Below, in pieces: positions 44,483 through 54,083 of a stretch of 64,000 bases of DNA. How positions within the stretch are numbered: position 1 is the stretch's first letter; the number at the start of each line of letters is the position of its first letter. A model generated the notes under the pieces. That model was not told the origin of the DNA. It was given only the letters and a program-made list of their open reading frames with translations, and searched no databases. Origin of the DNA: Alloboseaceae bacterium BT-24-1 (lineage in GTDB: Bacteria; Pseudomonadota; Alphaproteobacteria; Rhizobiales; Beijerinckiaceae); NCBI GenBank assembly GCA_025846845.1, contig JAOYTL010000013.1, forward strand, positions 1 to 64,000. The letters are read 5' to 3'. Both the position numbers and the translations under genes were made by a program.

Positions 44483-46486
44483 TCAGCCGTTGTGACGCTT
44501 GATCGCCGCCTCGGCCACCGCCTCCGGCGTGATGCCGAAATGCTTGTAGACCTCCTTATAGGGCGCGCTCGCCCCGAAGGAGGACATGCCGACGAAGCTG
44601 CCATCGGCGCCGATCACGCCGTCCCAGCCGAAGCGCACGGCGGCCTCGACAGCGACCTTGACCGGCGCCTCGCCGATGATCGCAGCCTTGGTCGCCTCGT
44701 CCTGCTCCAGCAGTGCTTCGAGTGACGGCACCGAGACGACGCGGGCGCGAATGCCCTTGTCGGCCAGGAGTTTGCGGGCAGCGACGGCGATCTCGACCTC
44801 GGAGCCGGAGGCGAAGAGCGAGACCTGCGCCTTGCCACCTTCGGCTGCCAACAGCTCATAGGCGCCCTTGGCCGAACGGTTCGTCGCGGTGCCGTCGGTG
44901 CGGACCGGCGTCAGGTTCTGGCGCGAGAGTGCCAGCACGGTCGGCCCATCGGTGCGCTCCAGCGCGATCTGCCAGGCTTCCGCCGTCTCGATCGCATCGG
45001 CGGGACGCAGCACGCGCATGTTCGGCATCGCCCGCAGCGAAGCGATCTGCTCGATCGGCTGGTGGGTCGGACCGTCCTCGCCGAGGCCGATCGAATCATG
45101 GGTCATGACGTAGACGACCGGCAGCCCCATCAGCGCGGCGAGCCGCATCGACGGGCGGGCATAGTCGGCGAAGACCAGGAAGGTGCCGCCGGCGGTACGG
45201 AAACCGCCATGCAGCGTGATGCCGTTCATCGCCGCGGCCATGCCGTGCTCGCGGATGCCGTAGCGGACATAGCGGCCCTTGGGGGTCTTCGGCGTGAAGT
45301 CCTCGGCCGCCTTGGTGCGGGTGTTGTTGGACGGCGTGAGGTCGGCCGAGCCCATCACCAGCTCCGGCATGACCGGCATGATGGCTTCAAGCGCCAGCTC
45401 GGAAGCCTTGCGGGTCGCGACCGTGACCGGGCTGGTGGCGAGCGCCTTCTTGTGGGCGACGAGCGCCTTGGCGAGCTTGACCGGCGGAGTCAGCGACAGG
45501 CGGCGCTCGAATTCGCCGCGCTTGCGTTCGGACAGCGCCGCCAGACGCGTATTCCAGTTCTTGCGCTCGGCGAAGCCGGTGGCACCGAAGCCGCGCCAGG
45601 CCTTGAGCACATCGGCAGCGACCTCGAACGGCCCGCCGGTGATGCCGAGCGCCTTCTTGGCGGCGGCGAGCTCCTCGGCGCCGAGCGGCTCGCCATGCGC
45701 CTTGGAGGTGCCGGCCTTCTTCGGCGCGCCGAAGCCGATCACGGTCTTGCAGGCGATCAGCGTCGGCTTGTTCGACTTCTGGGCACGGCGGACCGCCGCC
45801 TCGATCGCGTCGGGATCATGCCCGTCGACGCGCTCGGCCTTCCAGCCGCAGGCCTTGAAGCGCGCGACCTGATCGACCGAATCGGAGATCGAGAGCGGCC
45901 CGTCGATCGAAATGCCATTATCGTCCCAGAGCACGATCAGCTTGTTGAGCTTCTGATGGCCGGCGAGCGCGATCGCCTCCTGGCTGATGCCCTCCATCAG
46001 GTCGCCGTCGGAGGCGAGCACATAGGTCTTGTGATCGACCAGCTTCTTGCCGAACTCGGCGGCGAGCATGCGCTCGGCCATCGCCATGCCGACCGCGGTC
46101 GCGAGCCCCTGGCCGAGCGGGCCGGTGGTGGTCTCGACGCCGGCGGTCATGAAGTTCTCGGGGTGACCCGGCGTCTTCGATTCGAGCTGGCGGAACTTCT
46201 TGAGGTCGTCGAGCTCCATGCCGGGCGTGCCGGTGAGGTAGAGCAGCGCGTAGATCAGCATCGAGCCGTGGCCGGCCGAGAGCACGAAACGATCGCGGTC
46301 GGGCCAGCGCGGCTCGGCCGCATCGTATTTCAGGATGCGGGTGAAGAGCACCGTCGCGACGTCGGCCGCACCCATCGGCAGGCCGGGATGGCCGGACTTG
46401 GCCTGCTCGACGCCGTCCATGGCGAGGGAGCGGATGGCATTGGCGAGCCGCTCGTGCTGGGCGCGGTCGATCGCGGGCGTCGTCAT
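44483..46486 (-). CDS. tkt: Transketolase
   Basis: Thiamine-diphosphate enzyme linking the pentose phosphate and Calvin/glycolytic pools. 667 residues. N-domain: AKSGHPGLPMGAADVATVLF; TPP/Mg site ASDGDLMEGISQEA and LIVLWDDNGISIDG. Pyr-domain: YVRYGIREHGMAAAMNGI, THDSIGLGEDGPTHQPIEQI. C-terminal region: ALSRQNLTPV. The ATG at 46486 (MTTPAIDRAQ) matches the family; a longer frame upstream lacks homology. It is first in the glycolytic block. Confidence 0.97.
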   Translation of the reverse strand: MTTPAIDRAQHERLANAIRSLAMDGVEQAKSGHPGLPMGAADVATVLFTRILKYDAAEPRWPDRDRFVLSAGHGSMLIYALLYLTGTPGMELDDLKKFRQLESKTPGHPENFMTAGVETTTGPLGQGLATAVGMAMAERMLAAEFGKKLVDHKTYVLASDGDLMEGISQEAIALAGHQKLNKLIVLWDDNGISIDGPLSISDSVDQVARFKACGWKAERVDGHDPDAIEAAVRRAQKSNKPTLIACKTVIGFGAPKKAGTSKAHGEPLGAEELAAAKKALGITGGPFEVAADVLKAWRGFGATGFAERKNWNTRLAALSERKRGEFERRLSLTPPVKLAKALVAHKKALATSPVTVATRKASELALEAIMPVMPELVMGSADLTPSNNTRTKAAEDFTPKTPKGRYVRYGIREHGMAAAMNGITLHGGFRTAGGTFLVFADYARPSMRLAALMGLPVVYVMTHDSIGLGEDGPTHQPIEQIASLRAMPNMRVLRPADAIETAEAWQIALERTDGPTVLALSRQNLTPVRTDGTATNRSAKGAYELLAAEGGKAQVSLFASGSEVEIAVAARKLLADKGIRARVVSVPSLEALLEQDEATKAAIIGEAPVKVAVEAAVRFGWDGVIGADGSFVGMSSFGASAPYKEVYKHFGITPEAVAEAAIKRHNG

Positions 46487-46723
46487 GAAGTCTCTCCGGC
46501 GAGGCGGGAACGAGACTCGCGCGCCGGAGCTGGCCGGGGGCGAGCAGCGAACTTGAAAAGGGTCGCGCGTTCGATAGGCTGCCGGCTCAAGCTGAGTCAA
46601 TTCGCCATACGCCGCTTGGAAGCGATCAAAGAACGCATGCCCCGCGCACAATTCCGGGGCGTGGCTTGGCGATGGCTCAAACGATAAGGCACGAGCCCGC
46701 GGCCTATCGTCGCCGCCAAAGCA

Positions 46724-46751
46724 AAAAGCCCGGCCGTGAGGCCGGGCTTTT
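46724..46751 (-). terminator. Strong intrinsic terminator after rpmE
   Basis: AAAAGCCCGGCC and GGCCGGGCTTTT form a perfect 12 bp stem with loop GTGA, flanked by A/T runs on both sides. It lies 41 bp past the rpmE stop and isolates it from tkt. Confidence 0.88.
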
Positions 46752-46792
46752 CTGTCGCGGTCGCAAGCCCGAAAGGGCTGCGAAAACGCGGA

Positions 46793-47026
46793 TTACTTCT
46801 TGCCGAGGGCGCCCAGCGCGCCAAAACGCGAGTTGAAGCGCGAGACGCGGCCGCCACGGTCCAGCATGTGCTGGGTGCCGCCGGTCCAGGCCGGGTGGGT
46901 CTTTGGGTCGATGTCGAGGTTGAGGGTGTCCCCCTCCTTGCCCAGCGTCGAACGGGTGAAGTATTCGGTGCCATCGGTCATGACGACCTTGATGGTGTGG
47001 TAGTCGGGATGAATGCCGGTCTTCAT
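46793..47026 (-). CDS. rpmE: 50S ribosomal protein L31 (zinc-independent form)
   Basis: 77 residues (MKTGIHPDYHTIKVVMTDGT, HPAWTGGTQHMLDRGGRVSR). The CxxC zinc-binding residues of C+ L31 proteins are absent, so this is the C-minus form that works without zinc, usual in alphaproteobacteria. GAGG precedes the ATG at 47026. It is a single gene with its own strong terminator, divergent from the ABC exporter. Confidence 0.95.
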   Translation of the reverse strand: MKTGIHPDYHTIKVVMTDGTEYFTRSTLGKEGDTLNLDIDPKTHPAWTGGTQHMLDRGGRVSRFNSRFGALGALGKK

Positions 47027-47172
47027 GGCGAAATCCTCAATTGTCGAAAAGCGGGTGGCCGGAACTCGGCGCACATCGCCGGCTCTTCGAACAATTCGTA
47101 TGAGCCTGTCGTGAAGTCGGGTGCCCATAGCGCAGCCGCAGCGACGGTGCAAGCTTTTCGGGATAGGTAAGC

Positions 47173-48951
47173 GTGGCGAACGAGAACACGGAAGACCAAA
47201 AGGCGCGGCCGGATTTCAGCGCGCTGCGCTCGTTCTGGCCCTATGCGCTGGCGCAGAAACAGCGGATCGCCTTCGCGCTCGTCGCACTGATCGTCGCCTC
47301 GGTGGCGACGCTGGCACTGCCTATGGCGGTGCGGCGCGTCATCGATGTCGGCTTCTCCGGTGGCGAGCAGCAGCTGGCGAATTCCTATTTCGCGATCCTG
47401 ATCGGCGTCGTTGCCATCCTGGCACTGGCGAGCTCGGCCCGATTCTATCTGGTGATGACGGTCGGCGAGCGCGTCGTCTCGGAGCTGCGTGCCGACGTCT
47501 TCCGGCACCTGACAAGGCTCGAGCCGGCCTTCTTTGACGCCAACCGGGCCGGCGACCTGGTCTCGCGCCTGACCGCCGATACCACGCAGATCAAGTCGAC
47601 CTTCGCCTCGACCGCCTCGATCGCGCTGCGCAATGGCATCATGTTCCTCGGCGCGCTGGCGATGATGATTTTCACCAGCCCGCAGCTCTCGGCGATCGTC
47701 ATCGGCGCGATCCCGCTGATCGTGCTGCCGCTGGTCTTTTCCGGCCGCAGCGTACGCAAGCGCGCTCGCGCCGCACAGGATCGGCTCGCCGATGCCTCCG
47801 CCTTCGCAGCCGAGGCGATCGGCGCGATCCGGACCATGCAGTCCTTCGGCGCGGAACGTGAGACGACGCAGCGCTTCCAGGGCGCCTCGGACGGCGCCTA
47901 TGCTGCCTCGCGCGATGCAACGGCCTCGCGCGCCTGGCTCTCTGGCATCGCAATCTTCCTGGTCTCGGCCAGCGTCGTGCTTGTGCTCTGGGTCGGCGCG
48001 ACCGAGGTCTTCGCCGGGCGGATGAGCGGCGGGCGCCTGTCGCAGTTCGTGCTCTACGCTGTGCTGGCGGCAAGCTCGCTCGGCCAGCTCTCCGAGGTCT
48101 ATGGCGACATCTCGGCCGCGGCGGGCGCCGCCGGACGGCTCGGCGAAATCCTCGCGACCAAGCCTGCGATTTCAGCCCCGCCCCATCCCAAGGCGTTGCC
48201 CACTCCGTCGGTCGGCGCCCTTGCCTTCGAGGGCGTCTCCTTTCGCTATCCCGGCCGCAGCAACCTCGCGCTCGCCGATCTCGACCTTACGATCAAGCCG
48301 GGCGAACGCGTCGCGCTGGTCGGCCCATCCGGCGCCGGCAAGAGCACGGTGCTGCAACTGGCGCTGCGCTTCTACGACCCCTTCGCCGGCCGCGTTGTCG
48401 TCGATGGCGTCGCCGGGCCGGAGGCCGACCCGACCGACTGGCGCAGCCGCTTCGCCCTGGTGCCACAGGAGCCGACCGTGTTCGGCGTCTCCGTCGCCGA
48501 CAACGTCGCCTATGGCCGCCCCGGTGCGGCCCGCGCGCAGATCGAGGAAGCCGCCCAGCTCGCCGCCGCCGACGGCTTCATCCGGGCCCTCCCCGAGGGC
48601 TACGACACCGTCATCGGCGAGCGCGGCGTCACCCTGTCGGGCGGCCAACGCCAGCGGCTCGCCATCGCGCGCGCTGTGCTGAAGGACGCGCCGATCCTGC
48701 TGCTCGACGAGGCGACCTCGGCGCTAGATTCGGAAAGCGAGCGCGCCGTGCAGGACGCGCTCGACCGGCTGATGCAGGGACGGACGACGCTGGTCGTCGC
48801 GCACCGGCTCGCCACCATCCTCTCCGCCGACCGCATCCTGGTGATGGAGGATGGACGGGTGGTCGAGGAAGGCACGCATGCCGCCCTCGTCGCCAAGGGC
48901 GGGCTCTACGCCCGGCTGGCAGCGCTCCAGTTTGGGCTCGAGGCGGCTTAG
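47173..48951 (+). CDS. ABC exporter half-transporter (membrane plus ATPase)
   Basis: 592 residues. The N-terminal half is a six-helix exporter domain (IAFALVALIVASVATLALPM; FAILIGVVAILALASSARFY). The C-terminal ATPase has Walker A GPSGAGKST, Q-loop LVPQEPTVFG, signature TLSGGQRQRLAIARA, Walker B ILLLDEATSALD and switch VVAHRLAT. It should work as a homodimer in the inner membrane, in the MsbA/BmrA-like lipid and drug exporter group. Substrate unknown. It starts with GTG at 47173, and its stop abuts the ankyrin gene on the other strand. Confidence 0.93.
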   Translation: MANENTEDQKARPDFSALRSFWPYALAQKQRIAFALVALIVASVATLALPMAVRRVIDVGFSGGEQQLANSYFAILIGVVAILALASSARFYLVMTVGERVVSELRADVFRHLTRLEPAFFDANRAGDLVSRLTADTTQIKSTFASTASIALRNGIMFLGALAMMIFTSPQLSAIVIGAIPLIVLPLVFSGRSVRKRARAAQDRLADASAFAAEAIGAIRTMQSFGAERETTQRFQGASDGAYAASRDATASRAWLSGIAIFLVSASVVLVLWVGATEVFAGRMSGGRLSQFVLYAVLAASSLGQLSEVYGDISAAAGAAGRLGEILATKPAISAPPHPKALPTPSVGALAFEGVSFRYPGRSNLALADLDLTIKPGERVALVGPSGAGKSTVLQLALRFYDPFAGRVVVDGVAGPEADPTDWRSRFALVPQEPTVFGVSVADNVAYGRPGAARAQIEEAAQLAAADGFIRALPEGYDTVIGERGVTLSGGQRQRLAIARAVLKDAPILLLDEATSALDSESERAVQDALDRLMQGRTTLVVAHRLATILSADRILVMEDGRVVEEGTHAALVAKGGLYARLAALQFGLEAA

Positions 48952-50676
48952 TCAGCCTGCGGGCTGGAGAGCCGCTTCCAGCAGCGCCGCGGTATCCAGC
49001 AGCCCTCGCTTACGCGCCGCCTGCGCTGGCGTCAGCCCCTGCTTGTTCCGCGCAGCCGGATCGGCCCCCGCCGCCAGCAGGAACTCGACGAGATCGCAGG
49101 CGCTGGTGTCGTCGTCCGGCAGGCAAAACAGCGGCGGTTCGCCCGAGCGGGCGGGCGCATTGGCGAGCGCCAGCTCCGTCGCGAGCAGGGCCTCCAGCCG
49201 CTCGATCTCGGCGGCCTCGCTCAAAGCCTGGATGTCACTGCTGCGCGAGGCCAGATAGATCTGCGCGGCGACGGCGCCCTGGTGACGCGCCCAGCCGAGC
49301 GGGGTCGAGCCATAGCGGCGCTCGATCGGATCGATCTGTGCACCCGCCTCGACCAGCAGAGCGACGATCTCGATCGCATCGCTCCCGGCCGCTTCGTGCA
49401 AAGCGCGGACGCCATCGCGCGTCTGCGCATCCGGCGAGACACCGAGGCGCAGCGCCAGCGCCGCGAGCTCCGGCTTGCCCTGCCGGATCGCGACCAGCAA
49501 CGGCGCCGGGCTGGAAAGGAACTCCGGATTGCCGTCGAGCAGCCGGCGCGCCTCGCTTTCATCGCCACGCGCGACCGCTGCGGTGAAAGCTTCCTGCCCG
49601 CTGAGCTCGACCGGACTGGCGCCATTATCGACCAGCAGGCGCACGAGATCGCTGCGGCCATCGAGCATGGCCTGCTTGACCAGGCTCTGCTTCGAATAGG
49701 CATTGACCGCTTTCGCTCGGGCGCCATGGGCGAGGAGCCAGGCGGCACGTTTCGGCTGGCGCGGTACGGCGTTGCCGAGCAGATAATCGAGAGGCGGTGC
49801 CGGCAATTCGCGTACCGGCTCGTGCCAGCGCCCACCCTCCCCGCGCTTCTCCGTCTCGCTCCAGAGCAAGTCGAGCCAGGTGACATCGTCGGCACCGAGA
49901 GACGAGTTGTAGAGTGCCTGGCCGTTGAGCGGATCGGCGCCGCGGGCGATCAGCAGCCGCGCCAGCGCTTCGGCCTGCGGGTGCGAGGGCTGGTTGCCTT
50001 CGCCGCCGCCGATGACGCCGGTCAGCGGGGTGAAATGGTTGCTGCCGTCGCTGAAGAGTGCGTTCGGGTCGGCGCCATGGTCGAGCAGGAGCTGCGCGAT
50101 CGCGACAGCGTTGCGTGACAAGGCCTCGTTCGGCAGGCGGCTGAAGGCGAGCCGGACGAGCGGCGTCCAGCCGTCGAAATCGCTCGGTTTGTCCGCGAGC
50201 GTCGCATCCCTGCCGAGGAAGGCTCTGACGGCGTCGAGGTCGTGGGCGGCGACGGCGGTGTGGACGCTGTCGCCGGCTATCTCCGGATGCCGTTCGAGCA
50301 GGCGCTGGGCCAGCGCGCCGCGTGCCGGCCGGTCGGCCTCGTACTCGCCCCAGCTTTGCGTTCCCGGCCTGACGCCGTAGCGCAGCGCCGACTTCTCCAG
50401 GAACAGCGCGACGAGCGCGGCATGGCCGCGCGCCGCCGCCTCGCGCGCAGCGAGTTCCTGTTTCAGCGCCGCCCAGCTCGCCAGCCCGTAGTCGCGGGCG
50501 AGTGCATGCTGGACCTCGCGCAGCTTGGCGGCGCCGGCATGGTTCGGGATCAGCTTGCGGAAACGGGCGAGAGCCTCGGGCTCTCCGGCCTCGATCTCCT
50601 TCAGCCAGCGCTTGGCCTGGCGGCGGATCGTTTCGAGGGTCGAGCGGGACGTGAGCTCGCGGCTGGGGTCAGACAT
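48952..50676 (-). CDS. Ankyrin-repeat protein
   Basis: 574 residues, no signal peptide. The N-terminal ~80 residues (TIRRQAKRWLKEIEAGEPEA, REVQHALARDYGLASWAALK) form a helical segment often seen before bacterial ankyrin arrays. Ankyrin repeats follow, including FDGWTPLVRLAFSR, NAVAIAQLLLDHGADPNALF, EALARLLIARGADPLNG, GVRALHEAAGSDAIEIVALL and DLVEFLLAAGADPAARNKQG. It is probably a cytoplasmic protein-binding scaffold; partner unknown. The stop is immediately next to the convergent ABC gene. Confidence 0.9.
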   Translation of the reverse strand: MSDPSRELTSRSTLETIRRQAKRWLKEIEAGEPEALARFRKLIPNHAGAAKLREVQHALARDYGLASWAALKQELAAREAAARGHAALVALFLEKSALRYGVRPGTQSWGEYEADRPARGALAQRLLERHPEIAGDSVHTAVAAHDLDAVRAFLGRDATLADKPSDFDGWTPLVRLAFSRLPNEALSRNAVAIAQLLLDHGADPNALFSDGSNHFTPLTGVIGGGEGNQPSHPQAEALARLLIARGADPLNGQALYNSSLGADDVTWLDLLWSETEKRGEGGRWHEPVRELPAPPLDYLLGNAVPRQPKRAAWLLAHGARAKAVNAYSKQSLVKQAMLDGRSDLVRLLVDNGASPVELSGQEAFTAAVARGDESEARRLLDGNPEFLSSPAPLLVAIRQGKPELAALALRLGVSPDAQTRDGVRALHEAAGSDAIEIVALLVEAGAQIDPIERRYGSTPLGWARHQGAVAAQIYLASRSSDIQALSEAAEIERLEALLATELALANAPARSGEPPLFCLPDDDTSACDLVEFLLAAGADPAARNKQGLTPAQAARKRGLLDTAALLEAALQPAG

Positions 50677-50872
50677 GGGTCTTCCTTCCGAGGAAAGCCT
50701 GATGTCCGCTCGACAGGCCGGAAGAAAGCGATGATGCGATGTCGTCGCTCAGATATGGGTGGGAGCAGGCTCCCTTGCCGCGGACTGGTGGCGCCCCATG
50801 CGCTCTGCGGCGATGAAAAGCGCATGGGAGCGGTGGAGTCAATCTGGGTCGATGCCATCCGCGACGCCTCTT

Positions 50873-51012
50873 CCTTCTCCCGGATGGGAGAAGGTGGCGC
50901 GGAGCGCCGGATGAGGGCCTGCCCTATCCGCAGAAGGCGGCAGCGGCCCCGTAGCGCTCAAATAATCAGCGGCGGTCCCTCACCCCTGCCCCTCTCCCAT
51001 CCGGGAGAGGGG
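50873..51012. repeat. Intergenic palindrome, related to 39445-39588
   Basis: Two perfect hairpins: CCTTCTCCC/GGGAGAAGG (50873-50894) and CCCCTCTCCC/GGGAGAGGGG (50989-51012). They enclose about 95 bp, with the same GGATGAGGG and CCCTCACCCC blocks as the copy after phoX. It lies 15 bp past the stop of the solute-binding protein and probably terminates that operon. The remaining 50677-50872 holds the ankyrin gene's upstream region and nothing else recognised. Confidence 0.72.
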
Positions 51013-51026
51013 TTTCGCGTGGAGCC

Positions 51027-52217
51027 TCACTTCGCCCGCTTCGCCCCCACCAGCTCGTCCCATTTCCTGAACGCGACGACCATCTTGTCGGGCTTCAGCG
51101 GCAGCTCGATCGGGTTGTTGGCGATGAGGTCGGCATATTCCGGCCGGCCGAACTCGGCGATGACCTTCTGGCTCGCTTCCGGCGCCAGCGAGAGCGGCAC
51201 GTTCTTCACCGCCGGGCCGGGATAGAGATAGCCCTCATCATAGGAATAGGCCTGCATCTTCGGCGTCAGCACATGCGCCATGATGTCGAGCACCACGGCG
51301 AGCCGGTCGTTCGGGAGGCCCTTGGGCACGCACATGAAGAAGGCGTCCGAGACCCAGTGGAAGCCCTTCAGCGTCTGGATCTTCGCTTCCTTCGGCACGA
51401 TGCCGAGCGCGCGCGGATTGATGTCCCAGCCGGTGGTCGAGATGATGATGTCGCGCGAGCCGTCGCCGAACTCCTTCATCGTCGCGCCGGTGCCGGCCGG
51501 GTAGTACTCGATATACTGGCCGAGTTCCTGCAGATAGGCCCAGGTCTTGTCCCAGCCGCCGACCGGGTCCTGCGGGTCCTTGTCGCCGAGGATGTAGGGC
51601 AGCCCCATCATGAAGGTGCGGCCCGGACCGGAATTGGTCGGGCGGGCATACATGAACTTGTTCGGATTCGCCTTGGCCCAGGCGAGCAGCTCCTCGGCCG
51701 TGGTCGGCGGGGTCTTGACCCGGTCGGGCATGTATTCGAGCAGCGGGCCGGAAGGGTAGTAGTTGACGACGACGCCGAAGCCGTCGCCCTGGACCTTGTG
51801 CAGGTTGAGCGCGGCCGGCTCGTAATTGGCCTCGATGTTCGGGAATTTGTCGGAGAAATCGGGCAGGATCTTCTGCCAGAGCTTCTGGTCGAGCCCGGCG
51901 GCGAGGCCGTCGCTGCCGGTCAGGATCAGGTCGAGATCGACTTTGCCGGCATCCTGCTGCGCCTTGAGCTTGCTGGCGAGCTCGGGCGCCGGCGCCTTCA
52001 CGAAGGCGATGCGCGAGACCAACTTGGGATTGGCAGCGCGGTAGTCCTCGAAGGCCTTCTGCATCAGCGCGAGGGCGCCGCCGACATCCATGACGCTGAT
52101 CACGACCGGGCTGGTCGGCAGCGGCGGCGAAGCGGCGAGCGCCGGGCCGCCAGCGGCAAGCGCGCCAAGGCCACCGAGCACGGTGCGGCGGTCGATGCCA
52201 TGAAGATGCTTGGTCAT
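51027..52217 (-). CDS. ABC-type extracellular solute-binding protein, Tat-exported
   Basis: 396 residues. The signal IDRRTVLGGLGALAAGGPAL contains twin arginines. The mature protein has the family 1 solute-binding pattern (LALMQKAFEDYRAANPKLVS, VVVNYYPSGPLLEYMPD, GFHWVSDAFFMCVPKGLPND). Similar proteins bind sugars, polyamines or thiamine. It lies 38 bp after nagA, so uptake of an amino sugar or oligosaccharide is a reasonable inference. No permease or ATPase gene is in this operon. The ATG at 52217 has AAGGGGGAAGG upstream. Confidence 0.9.
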   Translation of the reverse strand: MTKHLHGIDRRTVLGGLGALAAGGPALAASPPLPTSPVVISVMDVGGALALMQKAFEDYRAANPKLVSRIAFVKAPAPELASKLKAQQDAGKVDLDLILTGSDGLAAGLDQKLWQKILPDFSDKFPNIEANYEPAALNLHKVQGDGFGVVVNYYPSGPLLEYMPDRVKTPPTTAEELLAWAKANPNKFMYARPTNSGPGRTFMMGLPYILGDKDPQDPVGGWDKTWAYLQELGQYIEYYPAGTGATMKEFGDGSRDIIISTTGWDINPRALGIVPKEAKIQTLKGFHWVSDAFFMCVPKGLPNDRLAVVLDIMAHVLTPKMQAYSYDEGYLYPGPAVKNVPLSLAPEASQKVIAEFGRPEYADLIANNPIELPLKPDKMVVAFRKWDELVGAKRAK

Positions 52218-52255
52218 TGCCTTCCCCCTTTGTTGTCGCGCCGTTCCAGCGGCAC

Positions 52256-53278
52256 TCATGCGTCGTAGCGACGTTCCTGATCGGCGAGGCGGACCCGCCT
52301 GACGAAAAGGTCATCCGACCACTCGACCTCGGCCTCCGCAAGCGCGATGCCGTGCGCGTCGAGCGCCGGACGGATCGCGGCGAGCGCGTGGCTCCCCGCC
52401 ATGGCGAAAGCCTGCTCCGGCGTCGCGATGCCCCAGGCGACGACATTGCGCACGGCCTCGTCCAGGCAGAGCGCCGAGCCGGCGAGCAGTCCCGCCTCCT
52501 GCCGGACGGAACCGTCAGGCATGCGGTCGACGGCCATGCCGGCGAAATGATAGCGACCGACAGGCGCGGCAGCGGCCACCACCGCATCGGTGACGAGGAT
52601 CGAGCGCTCGAAGCCCTTGGCCCGGATCAGCGCAGCGAGCGCCTTGGGGTGGAGATGGATGCCGTCGGCGATGAAGCCGGCCATCAGCCGGTCCTCGGCG
52701 AGCTGGGCGAAGATCGGATTGGCGAGTTTGTGCAAGGTCTGCGGCAGGCCGTTGCCGAGATGGGTCGAGAGCGAGAGCCCCGCATCGGCTGCCGCCGAGA
52801 CCTGATCGAAATCGGCGGCCGAATGGCCGATGGCGACGATCTTGCCGGCATCCACCAGCACCTTGGTCAGCGCGATCGCGCCCTCGCGCTCGGCGGCGAG
52901 CGTCACCATCAGGATCGGCCGCGACAGGCCGCGCTCGACCTCGGCGATCAGCTCCGGCCGCGCCGCCGTCATCGCCTGCGGCGGATGGCAGCCATGATAG
53001 CCCGGCGCCGGGTTCAGGAACGGGCCTTCGAGATGATAGCCCGGGCACATCAGCGTCCCGAGCATGCTGCCGGCAACGGCGGCGTCGAGCGCCCGGAAGC
53101 GCTCGACCAGTTCGTGCGGGTGGGCGGTGATGATCGTCGGCAGGCAGTGGGTGACGCCGGTCTTGAGCATCGCCTCCAGCGCCCGGTCGAGATCGGCCGG
53201 GGTGATCGCCGGGTCGTTGAAGTCGACGCCGGCAAAGCCGTTGATCTGGAGATCGACGAGGCCGGGCGAGACGGGCAT
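52256..53278 (-). CDS. nagA: N-acetylglucosamine-6-phosphate deacetylase-like, N-terminally short
   Basis: 340 residues, shorter than the usual ~380. The protein starts at PGLVDLQINGFAGVDF, so the small beta domain that normally precedes this strand is missing. The metal-dependent amidohydrolase barrel is present: YHLEGPFLNP (metal Glu), VAIGHSAADF, LSTHLGNGLPQTLHK, IADGIHLHP and the catalytic Asp in ILVTDAVVAA. It expectedly removes acetate from GlcNAc-6-P. It starts 7 bp after the nagB stop; no better upstream start was found. Confidence 0.88.
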   Translation of the reverse strand: MPVSPGLVDLQINGFAGVDFNDPAITPADLDRALEAMLKTGVTHCLPTIITAHPHELVERFRALDAAVAGSMLGTLMCPGYHLEGPFLNPAPGYHGCHPPQAMTAARPELIAEVERGLSRPILMVTLAAEREGAIALTKVLVDAGKIVAIGHSAADFDQVSAAADAGLSLSTHLGNGLPQTLHKLANPIFAQLAEDRLMAGFIADGIHLHPKALAALIRAKGFERSILVTDAVVAAAAPVGRYHFAGMAVDRMPDGSVRQEAGLLAGSALCLDEAVRNVVAWGIATPEQAFAMAGSHALAAIRPALDAHGIALAEAEVEWSDDLFVRRVRLADQERRYDA

Positions 53279-53285
53279 CGCCGCT

Positions 53286-54029
53286 TCAGCCCGTCTTCAG
53301 CAGCGAGGCCGCCGGCGGGTCGAGGAACAGCACCGTATTGGGGTGGCGCTGCAGGATCGAGGCCGGATGCAGCGGCGTGATCTCGCCTTCGAGCGCGTCC
53401 TTCACCGCCTGCGCCTTGCGGGCGTCCGGAACCGAAAGCACGATCAGCTCGCTCTTCAGGATCTGGCGGATGCTCATTGAGATCGCCTGCTCCGGCACTG
53501 CGGCAAGGCTCTCGAACCAGCCCTCGCCGAACTGCTGGTTGCGGCAGGCCTCGTCGAGCGTGACGACGATATAGGGCTCGTCGGTCTCGAAATCGGCCGG
53601 CGGATCATTGAAGGCGAGATGGCAGTTCTCGCCGAAGCCGGCGAAGCAGAGGTCGATGCGGCGGCCTGCGATCAAGGCATTCAGGCGCTTCGTCTCGGCG
53701 GTGGGATCGCCCTCGCCATTGACGAAATTGAACGCCGGCTTGACCGCGAGCGGGGCGAGGAAACGCTCCCTGAGATACCCCCGGAAGCTCGCCGGATGGC
53801 TCTCGGGCAGGCCGACATATTCGTCGAGATGGAAGGCGGTGACCTTCGACCAGTCGATGCCATCGGCGACGACGAGGTTCTGCAGCATCTCGAACTGGCT
53901 GGCGCCGGTCGCGACGATGATGGTCGCCTCGCCATGGCGGGCAATCGCAGCACGGATCGTCTCGGCGCCGAGTGCGGCAGCCTGCCGGCCGAGATCGTTC
54001 TTGTCGGGGGTGATGCGGATATCGGTCAT
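53286..54029 (-). CDS. nagB: Glucosamine-6-phosphate deaminase-like isomerase
   Basis: 247 residues. The substrate-binding loop VATGASQFEML and the catalytic Asp region FHLDEYVGLPESHPASFRGY are normal. The second catalytic motif reads GFGENCHLAFNDPP. Compared with E. coli NagB (DGHIAFNEP) the His is kept, but the Asp before Gly is Asn and the Glu is Asp. This matches a recognised sub-branch of the family, so deaminase activity is likely but not certain. It is the first gene of the operon, behind a palindromic operator. Confidence 0.85.
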   Translation of the reverse strand: MTDIRITPDKNDLGRQAAALGAETIRAAIARHGEATIIVATGASQFEMLQNLVVADGIDWSKVTAFHLDEYVGLPESHPASFRGYLRERFLAPLAVKPAFNFVNGEGDPTAETKRLNALIAGRRIDLCFAGFGENCHLAFNDPPADFETDEPYIVVTLDEACRNQQFGEGWFESLAAVPEQAISMSIRQILKSELIVLSVPDARKAQAVKDALEGEITPLHPASILQRHPNTVLFLDPPAASLLKTG

Positions 54030-54065
54030 ACTGCTCCTGTCGGCTCGGCCGCGGCCTTCGCGGAG

Positions 54066-54083
54066 TGGTATACTACCATACCA
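54066..54083. promoter_or_regulatory. Palindromic operator upstream of nagB
   Basis: TGGTAT and ATACCA are exact inverted arms separated by six bases. The inner sequence also contains GGTATAC/TACC. This fits operators of GntR/HutC-family amino-sugar regulators. It ends 37 bp before the nagB start codon. No regulator gene is in the operon. Confidence 0.6.
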
